Assembly: GCF_000003815.2 (NCBI RefSeq)
Contig: NC_049979.1
Span: 10,634,471 to 10,698,470 of the forward strand
From: Branchiostoma floridae
Taxonomy: Eukaryota; Chordata; Leptocardii; Amphioxiformes; Branchiostomatidae
Reading direction: 5' to 3'
DNA: 64,000 nucleotides
Shown here: positions 38,137-48,794 of the stretch, one piece after another
How positions within the stretch are numbered: position 1 is the first letter of the stretch
Layout of the letters: each line of letters starts with the position of its first letter
Notes under the pieces: generated by a model
The model's input: the letters and a program-made list of their open reading frames with translations, nothing else
What the model was told of the DNA's origin: nothing
The model's database searches: none
Position numbers and translations under genes: made by a program

Positions 38137-39373
38137 GAAGAATCCGATAGATGCGAAATTCGTGACATAAGTTTTATTTCCGAATGTGTTTCATTTATCT
38201 CACAAGATGTCAGTCAACCAAATGCAACCAAAATATACACATAAATATTGATTGATTTTAAGAAGTTGTTGACCGATGACAGACAAATACATATTCAACT
38301 TTAATATTTTTATTTCGTATATGAGAAATGACTATTAGAAATTGGGTGCAAGGAATTGATATATGTCCCCCAAACAATAAGATACTGATAAACTATGCAT
38401 GCCGGCAGCCGGATGATTACCCTAATCTCTATTAATGATTATATTGCACTAGCGAACACACTATCTAGACGTGTCACCTTTACGTTTTTCCGCACTGTTA
38501 CCATGATAATTATTTTATGTTACGGTGTCGGCTTGAAACAGCGACTGTATGACGAGTGATTGCCATCTTGGTGTAATCAAGTTGAAACTATTGAATACAG
38601 AAAGCAATACGTCGTTTTTTTTATGTCTCATATCATTAAGTATTTTATGACGGGCTTTCTCTGCCCAAAGAAATTAGAGAGTGATGTACACTTGTCACAT
38701 TATAAATTCTTCTGTAAGTTGTCAGGCGCTTAGCAACACTGACTGTTGAATAGTTTAGCTAAGGTCTCCTCTGTCATCAACCTTCCCACGGAAAACACTA
38801 ATTACACCCATTGCTGACTGTTAGGCCCCGTCTCATCTGTGGTAGATAGGGTGGCGTTATATCTTTTTAATCCTATCCTAGGAAGACTAAAGTTTTGCAC
38901 TTGTATGTCATTGATGACTAAAGCTGACTGTCACGTGCTTCCTTGACTGTGCATTTAGCCTGAGTACCATCCTCCGTAGTGACCGCTGGTTACTGACTAT
39001 TTGCATATTGTATCAAAATCTCAGAAAGGATTGACACAAACAAACAAATACAGTAAAATACACTTTATTCCGTATCTATACTTTCTCAGCTGCAGTATTA
39101 TTAAGACATTTATGTACCATCTTGCAGGTGATAAATGATTAACACAAAGAAACCTCATATCTACACATGTATGTAAGTATCTGAATTTCTGCGGCAACTG
39201 GCAATTTCACGTCTTGCAATGCAGGACATAACATACCTAGGGTACGATATACTTTTTCTGAACAAATGATACATTAAGTTAGATCACAGATTTTACTACG
39301 CTGTTGTACGTAGGCAAAGATTATTGATCTACATAAACAAACAAACAAGGAAGCTACTGTGCTACACATTGTC
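38137..39373. other. Intergenic, 3' ends of ependymin 1 and sHSP A
   Basis: Convergent 3' ends. From about 38530 the sequence is homologous to 43785 onward (shared GACTGTATGACGAGTGAT), marking the left part of the segmental duplication. A minus-strand AATAAA for sHSP A lies at 39064-39069. No canonical AATAAA was seen for ependymin 1. Confidence 0.6.
39064..39069 (-). other. Poly(A) signal of sHSP A
   Basis: AATAAA on the minus strand, about 305 bp past the stop, in a context (GGAATAAAGTGTATTTT) shared with the signals of genes B and D. Confidence 0.75.
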
Positions 39374-40439
39374 TCACTCTGCCATCTCATCGTCGCCCTC
39401 TGCACTACCGGTGCCCTCGGTACCATTCTCTACTGCCGGAACATCGGCAGACTGGACAGGTACAACCTTCTCGGCAGGTGCCGCCTCGATGGCCATCCTC
39501 GGTGCCTGGATACTCAGCACTCCGTCCTTGGATAGCACGGACGTCACGGTGGCGGGGTCCACCCCCTCGGGCAGCACAAACTCCCTCCTCAGCTCCTGAT
39601 AGCGGAAGCTGTGGCCGGTCTGGTCGGCGTGGCGCGCTTCGTGCTTGCCCTGGACTCGGACTTTGTTGCCGACCGTTTTGACGCTGATCTCGTCAGGAGA
39701 GAACCCTGTCACGTCGAGCGACACCTCGTACTTCTCGGGCGGAGTGGCTTCGTTCTTCTTTTCCTTCTTTCCTTCGTCGGCCGTCTTCTCAGCGTCCTTG
39801 TTCTGCTGTGTCGGTGGCCGACATGGGCATTGTGAAGGGCTGAGGAGCTGGTTGAGGAAGAGCAGTCCATCTTGGAGGGCGGCGTCCATCTGGTGTTCCA
39901 TGACGGAGAGTGGGACGTCTGCGAGTAGGAGAAAAATGCATCGTCAGTATTAGAAAGCATAACGTTACATAGCATTTTGATACATTACAACAGTTTAAGG
40001 AGAATAAACTTTGAATACAAAAACGATGTAACGTAAGATAATACAAAATGTTATATTACTCGCAAGTAATAATAGTAAGGGCATTTAATGCCTTCGCTAC
40101 AGTCACAGTCTTCTCAAACCGTTTCGTATGCACAGTTTTATATCAGGCTAGGGATACAGGGATGTGTCTGACACAGAGAAATCAATTCGGCAAGTCATAA
40201 CTCTGTCGCGCTACGGGCTTACACTGTATTAATTAGCGTGAACGCACAGCACTTGTATTAAACTGCTTAAAACGTCGACTTTTTAGGCTGCAAAAAACGT
40301 ACTACTACTAGCTACAAAACGGATATTTTGTAGAAAGAACGTCATAGGACTTACCATGAGCCAGTCCCGGGAAGCCGCGAGGCCGCACGACTCGGCAGCA
40401 GTGCCTGCTCGGGTGGAACGGGGAGAACACGAGAGCCAT
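39374..40439 (-). CDS. Small heat-shock protein A (alpha-crystallin family)
   Basis: Two exons: 40439-40355 and 39918-39374, phase-1 GT-AG intron, 209 residues. sHSPs are ATP-independent holdase chaperones that form oligomers in the cytosol and bind unfolding proteins under stress. Visible parts: a short N-terminal arm (MALVFSPFHPSRHC, then RPRGFPGLAH), a charged linker rich in Lys and Glu, the alpha-crystallin domain at about residues 91-169 (from KYEVSLDVTGF to DGVLSIQAPR, with the conserved REFVLPEGVDP), a C-terminal VPV motif of I-x-I type at 181-183, and an acidic flexible tail (GDDEMAE). It is transcribed divergently from gene B; start codons are 632 bp apart. In the linker it has TADEGKKEKKN where B and D have TVDEGKKETKN, so it groups with C. 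Confidence 0.95.
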
Positions 40440-41071
40440 TCTGTCTGCTGTCGGCTGGGTCGTCTTTGTCGCTGGAAAGTTGATGCTGATATTTCCGTGG
40501 ATTGGAAGAGTCTGATGAACCCAGCAGTGTCACCCAGTTTTTATATTACAACAAGGAACGAGCTAGGTGGTTCCTGAATTTTCTAATATGTCGCAGTTGG
40601 TGAGTAATGTAATATAACGTTACATACCCTTAAGGGGTTACAGCGCGAATGTTTCAATGACTTGCAGTCATTCTTGTTCCTAGCAGACGACGCGAATGTT
40701 CTAGGGTGACCCAGAAAACCTTTGTCTCTGACCAATCATAGACGTGATCACAAACACTCCGACAAACAACAATAATGGCACACGCTATCTGATTGGTTTA
40801 CAATTTCGCGCAGGCGCTTTGACCCCTTGTAGCAAACCCGGAAGTCACTGGAAGCTTCCAGATGTTTCGAGCATTTTCTCGACCAAAAACTGTATTTTTA
40901 GACTCTGATCACCGACTACATCATATTAGAAAATTCAGGAACCACCTAGCTCATTCCCTGTTGTGGTATAAAAATGGGTGACACTGGTGGGTTCATCAGA
41001 CTCTTCCGATCCACGGAAATATCAGCATCAACTTCCCAGCGACAAAGACGACCCAACCGACAGCAGACAGA
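40440..41071. promoter_or_regulatory. Bidirectional heat-shock promoter of sHSP A/B
   Basis: The two ends are inverted copies of one another, each containing a TATA box (40538-40545 for A on minus, 40967-40974 for B on plus) and a three-unit heat-shock element (40570-40584, gTTCctGAAttTTCt; 40928-40942, its mirror). A central run of 5 bp units at 40850-40884 alternates GAA/TTC-type blocks (GAA, TTC, GAt, TTC, GcA, TTC, GAc). A further GAAtgTTC core is at 40693-40702. CCAAT occurs at 40732-40736 and, inverted, at 40792-40796. This layout predicts joint HSF-driven induction of both genes. Confidence 0.85.
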
Positions 41072-42121
41072 ATGGCTCTCGTGTTCTCCCCGTTTCACCC
41101 GAGCAGGCACTGCAGCCGAGCCGTTCGGCCTCGCGGCTTCCCGGGACTGGCTCATGGTAAGTCCTGTGACGTTCTTTCTACAGAATATCTGTTTTCTGGC
41201 TAATGCGTTTTTGAGGCCTAAATCGACCTTAATTTCGGACCGATCAAATTGCTGTGCGTTGTCGCTAATGACAGCATTAACCCACATCAGAATGTCAGAC
41301 GCATTCCTGAATCCCTAGATATAGGACAGTATACGTACAAGAAACTGAGAAAATACTGTATTTATAACAAATATTATATGTTGTTGTTTGCATAGTTTGC
41401 ATAGTTTTTGTATTCATAGTTTAGTAGTCTCCTAAAATATTATTTGATAAAGGGTGCTACTTACACAATAAAATTATTTTCCTGTTGTAAATTGTGGATG
41501 TCACAAACATATAGCAAACCGTATATGATTTGGATCCCGGAGCATGTTAACTGACGATGCGTTTTTGTTCTCACAGACGTTCCACTCTCCGTCATGGAAC
41601 ACCAGATGGACGCCGCTCTCCAAGATGGACTGCTCTTCCTCAACCAGCTCCTCAGCCCTTCACAGTGCCCATGTCGGCCACCGACACAGCAGAACAAGGA
41701 CGCTGAGAAGACGGTCGATGAAGGAAAGAAGGAAACGAAGAACGAAGCAACTCCGCCCGAGAAGTACGAGGTGTCGCTCGACGTGACAGGATTCTCCCCT
41801 GACGAGATCAGCGTCAAAACGGTCGGCAACAAAGTCCGAGTCCAGGGCAAGCACGAAGCGCGCCACGCCGACCAGACCGGCCATAGCTTCCGCTATCAGG
41901 AGCTGAGGAGGGAGTTTGTGCTGCCCGAGGGGGTGGACCCCGCCACCGTGACGTCCATGCTGTCCAAGGACGGAGTGCTGAGTATCCAGGCACCGAGGAT
42001 GGCCATCGAGGCGGCGCCTGCCGAGAAGGTTGTACCTGTCCAGTCTGCAGAGGTGCCGGCAGTAGAGAATGGTACCGAGGACACTGGTAGTGCAGAGGGC
42101 GATGATGAGATGGCACAGTGA
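41072..42121 (+). CDS. Small heat-shock protein B (alpha-crystallin family)
   Basis: Two exons: 41072-41156 and 41577-42121, phase-1 intron, 209 residues. Domain plan as in gene A: 34-residue N-terminal arm plus helix-like MEHQMDAALQDGL, charged linker, alpha-crystallin domain about 91-169 with DGVLSIQAP, VPV motif, acidic tail. Start chosen at the first ATG downstream of the TATA box at 40967 because it gives the arm shared by all copies. It ends in Ala-Gln where A, C and D end in Ala-Glu, and has SMLSKDG where the others have SVLSKDG. The linker groups it with D, as expected if D is its duplicate. Confidence 0.95.
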
Positions 42122-42431
42122 GACAATGCGTCGTTCTGAAATTGTAGGACTCTGAAGCACCACGGCTTCCATATTTAGTCGCTAATATTCTATAATATTT
42201 ATCAACGTACAACATCGATGTTTACTAAAAATGGGTACATGTATCAATTTGATTATATCATGTTATTCAGTAAAACTATATTATACATGCCATAATAGCG
42301 GCGTCTTTAAATGAAATGTAATGCAGGACATTGCAAGACGCGAATTGTCATTTGCTGCAGAAATTTAGAGGGACGTTTCCCTGTGCTAACGGTGGACAAA
42401 TATATCTTATGTATTAGAAGTATGGATGCGG

Positions 42432-42437
42432 AATAAA
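42432..42437 (+). other. Poly(A) signal of sHSP B
   Basis: AATAAA about 310 bp past the stop in the same context as the signals of A and D. Confidence 0.75.
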
Positions 42438-44290
42438 GTGTATTTTTCTGTCAATTGCACTGATTCGTTTGAGTTTATCTGAGATTCTGTTATATGCATA
42501 AGGAAGGTCAAGGAAGCTTAACTTAATATGGAAGCTAACGAAAGTCCTAGGATTGAACGCCATCTTGTTTGTAGTCGTTTATTAATGTCTGACTTCTTTG
42601 GGTGGAGAAAGCCAGTCATCAAATACTAAAAAATTAAGACACACTAAGGCCAGGCGATGTATTGCTTAGTCGTTTTTATTCGAGTCAGCTTGATTATTAT
42701 GTAGATGCCAATCACCCGACATATACAATTGTTGTTTTACGTCGACACGGTAAATGCATAGTCACAATCATAGTAACGGTGTTAGCAGCAGTAGGAATAA
42801 AAGGAGACTCCTCTAGATCGTGGTTCTAGAATAATGGCGTTGTAGTACATACATAGCAAACTATATTGATATTTCTCCATCTTTTCAAGGCTTTCGCTAC
42901 AGTAGACCACTCGCCATACTTTGGCTAAAAGGCTATTTCACAGAAAGAAAACAGTTTTTCTCTCGTCGAGATACCAATAATAAAAGTGATTGAATTATAA
43001 TTAAGACATTTTACGTCAAAAGGTACAATTCAATACTATAAAACTAAAACGTAAACGTTAGTATCAAATGCAAGACAGTTCACTAACAATATGAGCATTT
43101 ACTGTTTTGACATGGCTATGAGAAGTCAGATAAAACGGGTACGATGATGAGTGGCCTCTAATTTGAAAATAACATACATAATGTTTTTTTTTTGCTTTTC
43201 AGCTGGCTGATTATCCTAATCTCTCTCCAGAGCTTCATCATATGTACTGGAAACATAGATGGTGACCGTATTGGTATCCCACGATTATGATTTGCTACCA
43301 AACTTAACGGTGCACACCCCAGTTTATTTGGGGTCTCAAATCGAGGCTGCGCACCCTCAAGTCGAGAGGCCGTCTCTTCAAGAAAATAAATCAAAAGCAG
43401 AAAAGCCGTATATGAAAATGAAGGGTATCACTCCAGCTTTAAGAACAGCCGGGTTTCAGTTTCTTCACTCTCTCTACTTTTCGTAATATTTGGGGGAGAA
43501 AAGTTTTTTTCACGTAAAAAAGTATGCAAAAAAAAAGGGAATTTTGACGTGGAAATAAACCCATCACCTATATTCTAGTCATGAAAATGACTGATATTGT
43601 CGGAAAGAGAATACACTTAAGATTAATCAAGCGTCACATTTTTGTCGCGCACTATCTCGGACCCCTGTCGCGGAAGAATTGGTGTGTGCACCGTTAAATA
43701 ATTCTAGATGAGTCATTGTGTTTTACTCATACCGCTGCTACGTCCCATGATTGTGACTTTGTTGCAGTCTCGACTTGATCACTTGAAGTATTGACTGTAT
43801 GACGAGTGATCGCGATCTAGCTGTAATCAAGCTGAAACTTTTCAAAGGAGAAGTTTCTTTGTTTTTTTTTGTGCGTCTTTTATTCTTGCGTCTTTTATTT
43901 AGTAAGAGGGGCTTTGCCTACCCAATGAAGTTAGAAAGTGAGGTACATTGGTAACTTAATCTACATTTACATGTATGCTGTACGTTGTCTGTGTAATTTG
44001 CAACATTGACTGTTAAATGATTCATCTTAGGTCTGCTCTGATCAACCGTCCTACAGAAAACACTGAATACACTCATTACTGGCTATTAGGCTAATCTTCT
44101 CTGTGGTAGGCAAAATGACATTGTAGTCTCCTATCTAGGAAGACCAGGGTTTTACACCTTAGCTAGCTTTCATTGACTAAAGCCGTAAAAGTTGACTGCC
44201 ACGAGCTTTCTTGGATCTCCATCTACATATCCTATCACAATCTCAGCCGAAAAAACTGACACAAACTATAACCAATACAGCAAAGTACAC

Positions 44291-44296
44291 TTTATT
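44291..44296 (-). other. Poly(A) signal of sHSP C
   Basis: Minus-strand AATAAA, at a homologous position to the signal of gene A but about 520 bp past the stop because of an internal insertion/duplication. Confidence 0.65.
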
Positions 44297-44534
44297 ACGT
44301 ACTCATAATCTTTATTACATAGAGCGGATGTACCATCTTGCAACAGATAAATGGTTAGAACAAAGAAACTTTATTATATCAGCATCTGAATTTCTACAGA
44401 AAATAGTAATTTCACGTGTTATCATGCCCAATGTGTGTACTTTTGCTAAACACATGATCATTCAATTAGATCACGGAGTTTACCACGCCTTGCTGCTGTA
44501 CATGTGCGTTGGTAAAGGCTACAGGATTATTAGC

Positions 44535-44625
44535 TACTAAATACGTAATACGAGTCCTACAACTTCAGAGCAAGACATTGTCTCACTCTGCCATATCACG
44601 CCTCGCATGCCCTGCATGTCATCAC
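44535..44625 (-). pseudogene. Truncated duplicate of the sHSP C 3' end
   Basis: The stretch GAGTCCTACAACTTCAG..., then CAAGACATTGTCTCACTCTG followed by CCAT, repeats 44780-44830, which holds the stop codon and last codons of gene C. In the copy only about three final codons plus the start of the 3' UTR are recognisable before similarity fades. It is a local duplication of the gene end. Confidence 0.65.
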
Positions 44626-44812
44626 ATATATAAGCTACAATTGTACATGTGTATACTCTTGCTTAACGCAGAATATATTCAATACGATCACAGATTTTAT
44701 CATGCATCAATGCTGTACGGTTGTACGTGGACAAAGATTATATAATTGTTAGCGGTTAAAGACGAAAGCTGCGGAACTACAGAGTCCTACAGTTTCAGAC
44801 CAGGACATTGTC

Positions 44813-45922
44813 TCACTCTGCCATCTCATGATCGCCCTCTGCACTACCAGTGTCCTTGGTACCATTGTCTACTGCTGGCACCTCGGCAGACTGGACAGGT
44901 ACAACCTTCTCGGCAGGCGCCGCCTCGATGGCCATCCTCGGTGCCTGGATACTCAGCACTCCGTCCTTGGACAGCACGGACGTCACGGTGGCGGGGTCCA
45001 CCCCATCGGGCAGCACGAACTCCCTCCATAGTTCCTGATAGCGGAAGCTGTGGCCGGTCTCGTCGGCGTGGCGCGCTTCGTGCTTGCCCTGGACTCGGAC
45101 TTTGTTGCCGACCGTTTTGACGCTGATCTCGTCAGGGGCGAAGCCTGTCACGTCGAGCGACACCTCGTACTTCTCGGGCGAGGTGGTTTCGTTCTTCTTT
45201 TCCTTCTCTCCTTCGTCGGCTGTCTTCTCAGCGTCCTTGTCCTGTTGTGTCGGTGGGTGACATGGGCACTGTGAAGGGCTGAGGAGCTGATTGAGGAAGA
45301 GCAGTCCATCTTGGAGAGCGGCGTCCATCTGGTGTTCCATGACGGAGAGTGGAACGTCTGTGAGGAGGAGAAAAATGAATGGTCAGTAAACGTGTCTCGG
45401 GATGCAAATCATATACGGTTTGCTATTTTTGTGGCATGTAAAAATTACTGCAGGAAATTATATAATACATATAGAAAGTATACATTATATTTCAATACAT
45501 TGCAACAGCATAAGGAGACTAAAACTATGCAACGTGAGATAATACAAAATGTTATATTACTTAACGTTAACTATTACTCACAAGAAAACACATTTAATGC
45601 CTTTGCTACATACACAGTCTTCTCAGACCGTTTCGTACGCACAGTCTTAAATCTGGCTAGGGATACAGGAATGTGTCTGGCACGGACAAATCAATACGGC
45701 AAAACATGACTCTCTGACGTTATGATATGGGCTAACATTGTATTAGTTAGCTTCAACGTACAGCACTTGTATTAAACGACTGAAAAGGTCGACGTTTTAA
45801 GCTCCAAAAACGTACCGTTACGTGGACAGAAGGTCACGAAACTTACCATGAGCCAGTCCTGGAAAGCCGCGAGGCCGCACGACTCGGTAGCTGTGTTTGC
45901 TCGGGAAGAACACGAGAGCCAT
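44813..45922 (-). CDS. Small heat-shock protein C (alpha-crystallin family)
   Basis: Two exons: 45922-45847 and 45357-44813, phase-1 intron, 206 residues. It is the most divergent of the four: the N-terminal arm is three codons shorter (MALVFFPSKHSYRVV) and the linker reads TADEGEKEKKNETTSPEK. The alpha-crystallin domain is intact (KYEVSLDVTGFAPDE to DGVLSIQAP), with QELWREFVLPDGVDP where the others have QELRREFVLPEGVDP. That replaces the first Arg of the beta7 pair and keeps the second. The VPV motif and acidic tail (GDHEMAE) are present. It is the tandem counterpart of gene A and is transcribed divergently from D. Confidence 0.95.
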
Positions 45923-46535
45923 TCTGTCTGCTGTCGGTTGGGTCGTCGTCGTCTCTGGGAAGTTGATACTGATATTTCCGTGGATCGGAAGAATCTGATG
46001 AACCCACCAGCGTCACCCATTTTTATTTCACAACAAGGAACGGGCTAGGTAGTTCCTGAATTTTCCAATAAGATGCAGTTAATGTAAACATTCCTAAGCG
46101 ATAAAGCGCGAATGTTCCAATGACTAGTCCCTTGTCCCTAGCAGACGACGCGAATGTTCCAGGGTGACCCAGAAAACCTGTGTCTCCGACCAATCATAGA
46201 CGTGAGCACAATCCCTCCGATAGACAGCAATAATGTCACACGCTATCTGATTGGTTTACAATTTCGCGCAGGCGCTTTGACCCCTTGTGGCCAAACCTGG
46301 AAGTCAATGGAAGCTTCCAGATGTTTCGAGCAATTTCTCGACCAAAGTATGTATTTTTGGACTCTGCTCAACAACTACATCATATTAGAAAATTCAGGAA
46401 CCACCTAGCTCGTTCCCTGCTGTGATATAAAATGGGCGGCACTGCTGGGTTTATCAGACTCTTCCGATCCACGGAAATATTACTATTAGCATCAACTTTC
46501 CAGCGACGACGACGACCCAACCGACAGCAGACAGA
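45923..46535. promoter_or_regulatory. Bidirectional heat-shock promoter of sHSP C/D
   Basis: Homologous to the A/B promoter. Three-unit heat-shock elements lie at 46052-46066 (C side) and 46387-46401 (D side). The central seven-block GAA/TTC-type array is at 46309-46343. Two GAAtgTTCc cores lie at about 46108-46120 and 46150-46162. The D side has TATAAAA at 46426-46432; on the C side the equivalent site has decayed to AATAAAAA (46020-46028). CCAAT (about 46190) and inverted CCAAT (about 46250) are kept. Confidence 0.85.
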
Positions 46536-47638
46536 ATGGCTCTCGTGTTCTCCCCGTTCTACCCAAGCAGGCACTGCTGCCGAGCCGTTCGGCCTCGCGG
46601 CTTCCCGGGACTGGCTCATGGTAAGTTATTTGACGTTATTTCCACAAAATGGTTATTTGAAGTTCTTTCCACAAAATATCCGTTTGCTGGCTAATGCATT
46701 TTTGAGGACTAAGTCGACCTTACTTTCAGGCCGATAAAAAATTGCATTGCGCTGTCGCTAGTAACAGTAATAGTCCGTATTATAATGTCAGGCGCATTCC
46801 TGCATCCCTAGATATAGGACAGTACGAGAAACTGAAAAAATACTTGTAGTAAATACTCATACATTATGTCTTCTTGCTTTATGGTCCTCGCATAGTTTTT
46901 GTATTCATAGATTAGTAGTCTCAAACTGTTCTTTGATAAAAGGTATTCATTGTAACCTACACAACGGTTGTGCAATAAAGTAAATTACCTACAGTAATTT
47001 GCCCATGTCACGAACATATAGCAAACCGTATATGATTTGCAACCCATGCATATGGCATGTTTACTGACCATTAATTTTTTCTACTCCTCACAGACGTTCC
47101 ACTCTCCGTCATGGAACACCAGATGGACGCCGCTCTCCAAGATGGACTGCTCTTCCTAAACCAGCTCCTCAGCCCTTCACAATGCCCATGTCGGCCACCG
47201 ACACAGCAGAACAAGGACGCTGAGAAGACGGTCGACGAAGGAAAGAAGGAAACGAAAAACGAAGCCACTCCGCCCGAGAAGTACGAGGTGTCACTCGACG
47301 TGACAGGCTTCGCCCCTGACGAGATCAGCGTCAAAACGGTCGGCAACAAAGTCCGAGTCCAGGGCAAGCACGAAGCGCGCCACGCCGACCAGACCGGCCA
47401 CAGCTTCCGCTATCAGGAGCTGAGGAGGGAGTTTGTGCTGCCCGAGGGGGTGGACCCCGCCACCGTGACGTCCGTGCTATCCAAGGACGGAGTGCTGAGT
47501 ATCCAGGCACCGAGGATGGCCATCGAGGCGGCGCCTGCCGAGAAGGTTGTACCTGTCCAGTCTGCCGAGGTGCCAGCAGTAGAGAATGGTACCGAGGACA
47601 CTGGTAGTGCAGAGGGCGATGATGAGATGGCAGAGTGA
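46536..47638 (+). CDS. Small heat-shock protein D (alpha-crystallin family)
   Basis: Two exons: 46536-46620 and 47094-47638, phase-1 intron, 209 residues. Nearly identical to gene B in the linker (TVDEGKKETKNEATPPEK) and through the alpha-crystallin domain, with GFAPDE (as in C) where A and B have GFSPDE, and an Ala-Glu terminus. The domain plan and expected function are as for gene A. It is the tandem counterpart of B; the offset B to D is about 5.5 kb. Confidence 0.95.
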
Positions 47639-47961
47639 GAAAACGTCGTCCTGTTCTGAAACTGTAGGACTCTGAAGCACCACGGCTTTCATATTTAATC
47701 GCTAATATAATGTTTATCAACATACAACGTCAACGTTTACTAAAACTTGGTAAAAAAATGGGTACATGTATCTTTTTCATTATATCATGTCATTCAGGAA
47801 AACTGTATTATACATAATTGTAACTTAGATGTCCTTAAATAAAACGTAATGCAGGACATTCAGGATACGTCAAATCGTCATTTGCTGCAGAAATTTAGAG
47901 GAACGTTGTCTTGTGCTAACCGTTGATGGAAAAATATTATGTATTGTAAGAATGAATGCGG

Positions 47962-47967
47962 AATAAA
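47962..47967 (+). other. Poly(A) signal of sHSP D
   Basis: AATAAA about 325 bp past the stop, in the context shared with genes A and B. Confidence 0.75.
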
Positions 47968-48673
47968 GTGTATTTTTCTGCCAGTTGCACTGGTTTGTTT
48001 GAGTTTATCTGAGATTGCGTTATATGCATATGGAAGGTCAATATAGCTTAACTTAATATGAAAGATAACGAAAGTCCTAGGATTGAAGAATATAACGCCA
48101 TCTTGTTTCTAGTCGTACATTTATGTCTGAATTGTTTGGGTCGAGAAAGCTAGTCATCAAATACTAAAAAATAACACACACTACAACCAGGTGATGTATT
48201 GCTTAGTCGTTTTATCAGAGTCATCTTTATCAAATCTAGATGCCAATCACCCGACACATACAATTACTGTTTCACGTCGACACTAGAAAGAAGAATAAGG
48301 AGGCTCCTGTAGATCGATGTAGGCTTGCCAATAAAGAGCAATCGTAGAATATAAAGTAGATCACAATCTGTGTTTCCAGTATGATCACAGAGACGGATTA
48401 GGATAATGACTTTCAAGAGAACAATCACATCGCCTGCTAAGAATGACTGGGGAATAAAGTTTTTAGCGGTTGTAGTTTTTAGCTATGGATGAATGTTGAT
48501 GAGTTTTCCTAGAAAATGTAGATCACAGCGCTGAATCAAGTGCATAAATGGCAGCTTTGGGCGGTGTCTAAAACTAAATTAATTATGGCGGCCATTCAGA
48601 CTGTCACAGAAACTAGGACAGGCTGAAGGAAGTGCATGTTGGGGCGTTCTTGGGGATGTAGGTTTTCTCCGCT

Positions 48674-48780
48674 GTCATTGGTTGCCTCTAATAGCAACGT
48701 AAATATTCTACCTTGATCATCAGAGCCAAAGGGTCCAAGGTCAACATTTGCACAATCCTTGTGACGCCTCCATTGTAGAA
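48674..48780 (+). promoter_or_regulatory. Conserved ependymin promoter block, copy 2
   Basis: Contains an inverted CCAAT (CATTGGTTG), then AGCAACGTAAAT, then GGGTCCAAGGTCAAC followed by ATTTGCACAATCC and CATTGTAGA. The same order is found ahead of copies 3, 4 and 5 while surrounding sequence has diverged. CCAAGGTCA resembles a nuclear-receptor extended half-site. Confidence 0.7.
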
Positions 48781-48794
48781 CTGGACCTCGCAGC

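Larger units (their letters stand above)
42122..44812. other. Intergenic between sHSP B and sHSP C, duplication junction
   Basis: Convergent 3' ends. The left part, to about 42,720, is homologous to the flank downstream of gene D. The right part, from about 43,785, is homologous to the flank downstream of gene A. The junction of the tandem duplication therefore lies between. Short open frames here look non-coding. Confidence 0.6.
47639..48794. other. Intergenic between sHSP D and ependymin copy 2
   Basis: The first ~600 bp is homologous to the flank downstream of gene B. An inverted remnant at about 48366-48410 matches 43213-43260 in reverse. The promoter of ependymin copy 2 occupies the right end. 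Confidence 0.6.

Noticed and set aside
39478-40046. Several long frames antisense to or shifted within the sHSP exons (also at 41660-42215, 44746-45274 and 47071-47723)
   Set aside because: They are shadows of the GC-rich alpha-crystallin coding exons on the opposite strand or in other frames.
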